Positions 59,640 through 64,000 of a stretch of DNA of 64,000 nucleotides are shown one piece after another (within the stretch, counting starts at the first letter, position 1; each line of letters begins with the position of its first letter). The notes under the pieces are model-generated. The model was given only the letters and a program-made list of their open reading frames with translations. It was not told the origin of the DNA and searched no databases. A program made the translations under genes and the position numbers. The DNA is taken from NCBI RefSeq assembly GCF_001665235.1, contig NZ_LZSC01000057.1, positions 124,001-188,000 of the forward strand, given 5' to 3'. The stretch comes from Mycobacterium sp. 1100029.7. GTDB taxonomy: Bacteria; Actinomycetota; Actinomycetes; Mycobacteriales; Mycobacteriaceae.

Positions 59640-59649
59640 AGAGTGTACT
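59640..59649. promoter_or_regulatory. AGAGTGTACT element upstream of fadE22
   Basis: Exact 10-base match to the core of the palindrome at 57022, about 83 bases upstream of the fadE22 start. Confidence 0.4.
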
Positions 59650-59678
59650 TAATGCGAGGAGGCCCCCGGCGGGGGTCT

Positions 59679-60437
59679 CTACTTGGGCGCGAACCGCTGC
59701 CCGGCGTCCAGGCGCAGGCACTGGCCGTTGAGCATCGGGTTGTCGACGATCGCGATCGCCAGCTTGCCGTACTCCTCGGGCCGGCCCATCCGCTTGGGGA
59801 AGGCCGCGTCACGGGTCAGCGTCGCTGCCATCTCGTCGGGCACCATCGAAGTCAGGCCGGTGAGGAACAGGCTCGGGGCGATCGCCAGCACCCGGATGCC
59901 CATCGATCCCAGGTCACGCGCCATCGTGAGACACATGCCGGCGATGGCGGCCTTGGCGGCGGTGTAAGCGACCTGCCCGATCTGGCCCTCGAAAGCGGCG
60001 ATCGAGGCGGTGTTGATGATGACACCGCGTTCGTCGTCCTCGGGCTCATTCTTGGCCATGTGCGCGGCGGCCAGCCGGCTGATGTTGAAGGTGGCGATCA
60101 GGTTGAGGTCGATCACCGATTGGAAGGATTCGAGGTCGTGGGGGCCCGACTTGGTCAGGGTGCGCTTGGCGATGCCGCCGCCGGCGGTGGTGACGGTGAT
60201 GTGCAGGCCGCCGAGCTTGTCCACCGCGGTCTGCAGTGTCTGCTCGGTGCCGGCGAAGTCGGTGACGTCGACCGGGTAGAACGCGCCGCCGATGGCTTCG
60301 GCGACCGCTTTGCCGTCAGAACCCTCGCGGTCGAAGATGGCGACACTGGCGCCACGCTCGGCGAGCATCTCGGCGGTGGCACGACCCATCCCCGAGGCGC
60401 CGCCGATGATGACGGCCTTCTTCCCATTGATCTCCAT
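59679..60437 (-). CDS. SDR, 3-hydroxyacyl-CoA dehydrogenase type II-like
   Basis: 252 aa from ATG 60437 with GGAGAG upstream. Cofactor loop IGGASGMGRATAEML, catalytic Ser in NTASIAAFEG and Y-x-x-x-K in YTAAKAAIAGM, C-terminal LRLDAGQRFAPK. It resembles HSD17B10-type hydroxyacyl-CoA dehydrogenases, fitting beta-oxidation with fadE22. Confidence 0.88.
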   Translation of the reverse strand: MEINGKKAVIIGGASGMGRATAEMLAERGASVAIFDREGSDGKAVAEAIGGAFYPVDVTDFAGTEQTLQTAVDKLGGLHITVTTAGGGIAKRTLTKSGPHDLESFQSVIDLNLIATFNISRLAAAHMAKNEPEDDERGVIINTASIAAFEGQIGQVAYTAAKAAIAGMCLTMARDLGSMGIRVLAIAPSLFLTGLTSMVPDEMAATLTRDAAFPKRMGRPEEYGKLAIAIVDNPMLNGQCLRLDAGQRFAPK

Positions 60438-60547
60438 CCGGACCTCTCCTTTTGGTTGTCAGATCTCGTGCAATCTGTAACGTTACGTAGGAACGCTAGC
60501 GTGTCCGCTCCTCAAGGTTGTCACCGAGCCATGCCAAGCTGGCGACC

Positions 60548-62089
60548 GTGCTCCTTCACCAGGTGGTCGCCACGTCGGTCGACGTCGGCGCCACGTCGTC
60601 GCGGTTGAAGAAGGTCGCCCACATCACGGACCTGCTGGCCCGCGCCGCGCCGGAGCCCGAGGTCGTCGCGATCGTGGTGTCCTGGCTCTCCGGTGAACTG
60701 CCGCAGCGCCAAATCGGTGTCGGCCGGGCATCATTGCGATCCCGCCCGCCGGCGGCCGCGCAGTCCGAGCTCACCGTCACCGGCGTGCACGCCACATTCA
60801 GCGAGATCGGAGCCGTGTCCGGCAAGGGATCGCAGACGCGCCGCACCGAGCTGCTCGCGGCGTTGTTCGCCGCCGCGACCGAGGCCGAGCAGACGTTTCT
60901 GGTGCGGCTGCTCTCCGGCGAACTCCGTCAAGGCGCGCTGGCCGGGATCATGGCCGACGCCGTCGCCAAGGCCGCCGGCCTCCCGGCCGCCGCGGTCCAG
61001 CGCGCGGCGATGCTCGGCGGCGACCTGCCCGCGGTGGCTGCTGCGGCCCTGTCCGGCGGAGCGGACGCCCTGGGAGCTTTCACCCTGCGGGTGGGCCAAC
61101 CGGTCGGCCCGATGCTGGCGCAGACGGCGGCCAGTGTGGCCGATGCGCTCCAACGGCATGGTGGCACAACGATTTTCGAGGCCAAGCTGGATGGCGCACG
61201 GGTGCAGATCCACCGCGCCGGGGATGTGGTCACCGTCTACACGCGAAGCCTCGACGATGTCACCGCCCGGCTGCCCGAAGTGGTGCAGGCGACGCTGGCG
61301 CTGCCGGTGCACGACCTCATCGCCGACGGTGAGGCGATCGCGCTGCGCCCCGACAACCGGCCGCACCGCTTCCAGGTCACGGCGTCGCGCTTCGGGCGAT
61401 CGGTCGACGTGGCCCCCAACGAGGGGGAAGCCCAAGGAGCACAATCGCTTTCGGTGTTCTTCTTCGACATCCTGCACCGCGACGGCGTCGACCTGCTCGA
61501 CGCACCCACCACCGAGCGGCTGGCCGCCTTGGATGCGCTGGTGCCCAAGCGACACCGCGTCGACCGGTTGACCACGTCTGACCCTGCCGAAGCCGCGGCG
61601 TTCCTGGAGGCGACGCTGGGCGCCGGCCACGAGGGTGTGATGGCCAAGGCGCCGGACGCCCCGTACCAGGCGGGCCGGCGCGGAGCGGGCTGGTTGAAGG
61701 TCAAGCCGGTGCACACGCTCGATCTCGTGGTGCTCGCCGTGGAATGGGGTTCGGGCCGCCGGCGCGGCAAGCTGTCCAACATCCACCTGGGGGCTCGGGA
61801 TCCGGCGACCGGCGAGCTCGTCATGGTGGGCAAGACCTTCAAGGGCATGACCGACGCCATGCTGGACTGGCAGACGGCGCGATTCAGCGAGCTCGCCGTC
61901 GGATCGACGGACGATTATGTCGTGCAACTGCGGCCCGAACAGGTCGTCGAAATCGCGCTCGACGGCGTACAACGGTCGACGCGCTATCCGGGCGGGCTGG
62001 CGCTGCGCTTCGCCCGGGTGGTGCGCTACCGCGACGACAAGAGCCCGGCCGAGGCGGACACCATCGACAACGTCCGTGCGCTGTACTGA
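60548..62089 (+). CDS. ligB: ATP-dependent DNA ligase LigB
   Basis: 513 aa from GTG 60548 (MLLHQVVATS aligns with the M. tuberculosis start; TTG 60518 would add 10 residues). Nucleotidyltransferase motif EAKLDGARVQIHR with adenylated Lys, DGEAIAL, FFFDILHRDG, GHEGVMAKAP and WLKVKP motifs, and a C-terminal OB fold. N-terminal DNA-binding domain present. Seals nicks using ATP. Confidence 0.95.
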   Translation: MLLHQVVATSVDVGATSSRLKKVAHITDLLARAAPEPEVVAIVVSWLSGELPQRQIGVGRASLRSRPPAAAQSELTVTGVHATFSEIGAVSGKGSQTRRTELLAALFAAATEAEQTFLVRLLSGELRQGALAGIMADAVAKAAGLPAAAVQRAAMLGGDLPAVAAAALSGGADALGAFTLRVGQPVGPMLAQTAASVADALQRHGGTTIFEAKLDGARVQIHRAGDVVTVYTRSLDDVTARLPEVVQATLALPVHDLIADGEAIALRPDNRPHRFQVTASRFGRSVDVAPNEGEAQGAQSLSVFFFDILHRDGVDLLDAPTTERLAALDALVPKRHRVDRLTTSDPAEAAAFLEATLGAGHEGVMAKAPDAPYQAGRRGAGWLKVKPVHTLDLVVLAVEWGSGRRRGKLSNIHLGARDPATGELVMVGKTFKGMTDAMLDWQTARFSELAVGSTDDYVVQLRPEQVVEIALDGVQRSTRYPGGLALRFARVVRYRDDKSPAEADTIDNVRALY

Positions 62090-62131
62090 TTCACCCGAGC
62101 GGAAAACCCCACGTCGTCGTAGGGTTTGTCC

Positions 62132-64000
<1,869 letters not shown>

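Overview
The window is high-GC actinobacterial DNA that I read as the chromosome of a slow-growing, carotenoid-forming Mycobacterium. Three things point there. The block from about 9.9 kb to the right edge follows, from memory, the gene order of M. tuberculosis H37Rv Rv3034c to Rv3063 (acyltransferase, PQQ-propeller lipoprotein, TB22.2, two methyltransferases, echA17, NUDIX, ABC ATPase, serB2, ctaD, fecB, adhC, nrdF2, BVMO, TetR, nrdE/I/H, FMN reductase, TetR, dinB2, SDR, TetR, cyp136, GntR, fadE22, ligB, cstA). It carries MmpL/MmpS transporters and an EspC-like type VII secretion substrate. Starts are often GTG or TTG. The species cannot be named from this window. I found no tRNA, rRNA, IS element or CRISPR array.

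Left end (1-9.3 kb): the distal part of a light/carotenoid cluster. It holds the end of a CrtU-like FAD oxidoreductase, a Rieske protein, two small DUF proteins, a MarR regulator, a GT1 glycosyltransferase, a type 2 isopentenyl-diphosphate isomerase and a second MarR. That MarR faces an operon of MmpL transporter, TspO and DNA photolyase across a palindromic operator. Precursor supply, pigment modification, export and photorepair therefore sit under MarR-type control.

Conserved core, first part (9.3-28.6 kb): envelope and housekeeping genes on both strands, interrupted at 15.1-18.1 kb by an accessory island. The island has an EspC-like gene, a frameshifted WXG-type protein ending in a guanyl-specific RNase domain (RNase Sa/barnase class), two tandem barstar-like immunity genes, and a frameshifted secreted protein abutting a shortened echA17. 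This toxin-immunity island is the most interesting locus here.

Middle (28.6-45.9 kb): the class Ib ribonucleotide reductase genes are split. nrdF2 lies at 27.7 kb and nrdHIE at 42.5-45.4 kb, each with a recognisable NrdR box. Between them are a BVMO/TetR pair and accessory genes: hydrolase, SRPBCC/TetR, TetR/SDR with two perfect operators, universal stress protein, AraC, quinone oxidoreductase, MmpS/MmpL and a TIGR00027-type methyltransferase.

Right part (45.9-64 kb): FMN reductase, TetR-dinB2, SDR, TetR-cyp136, a LeuA-domain protein with a possible leader-peptide attenuator, three tandem small glycine-rich lipoprotein genes sharing upstream sequence, a MEDS/anti-sigma-type kinase, a fused double GntR, a thiolase/DUF35/fadE22/SDR lipid-degradation set, ligB, and the start of cstA running off the window. 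Several genes (15.6, 18.0, 52.3 and 55.8 kb) look broken by single-base shifts. These may be decay or assembly errors and should be checked against reads.
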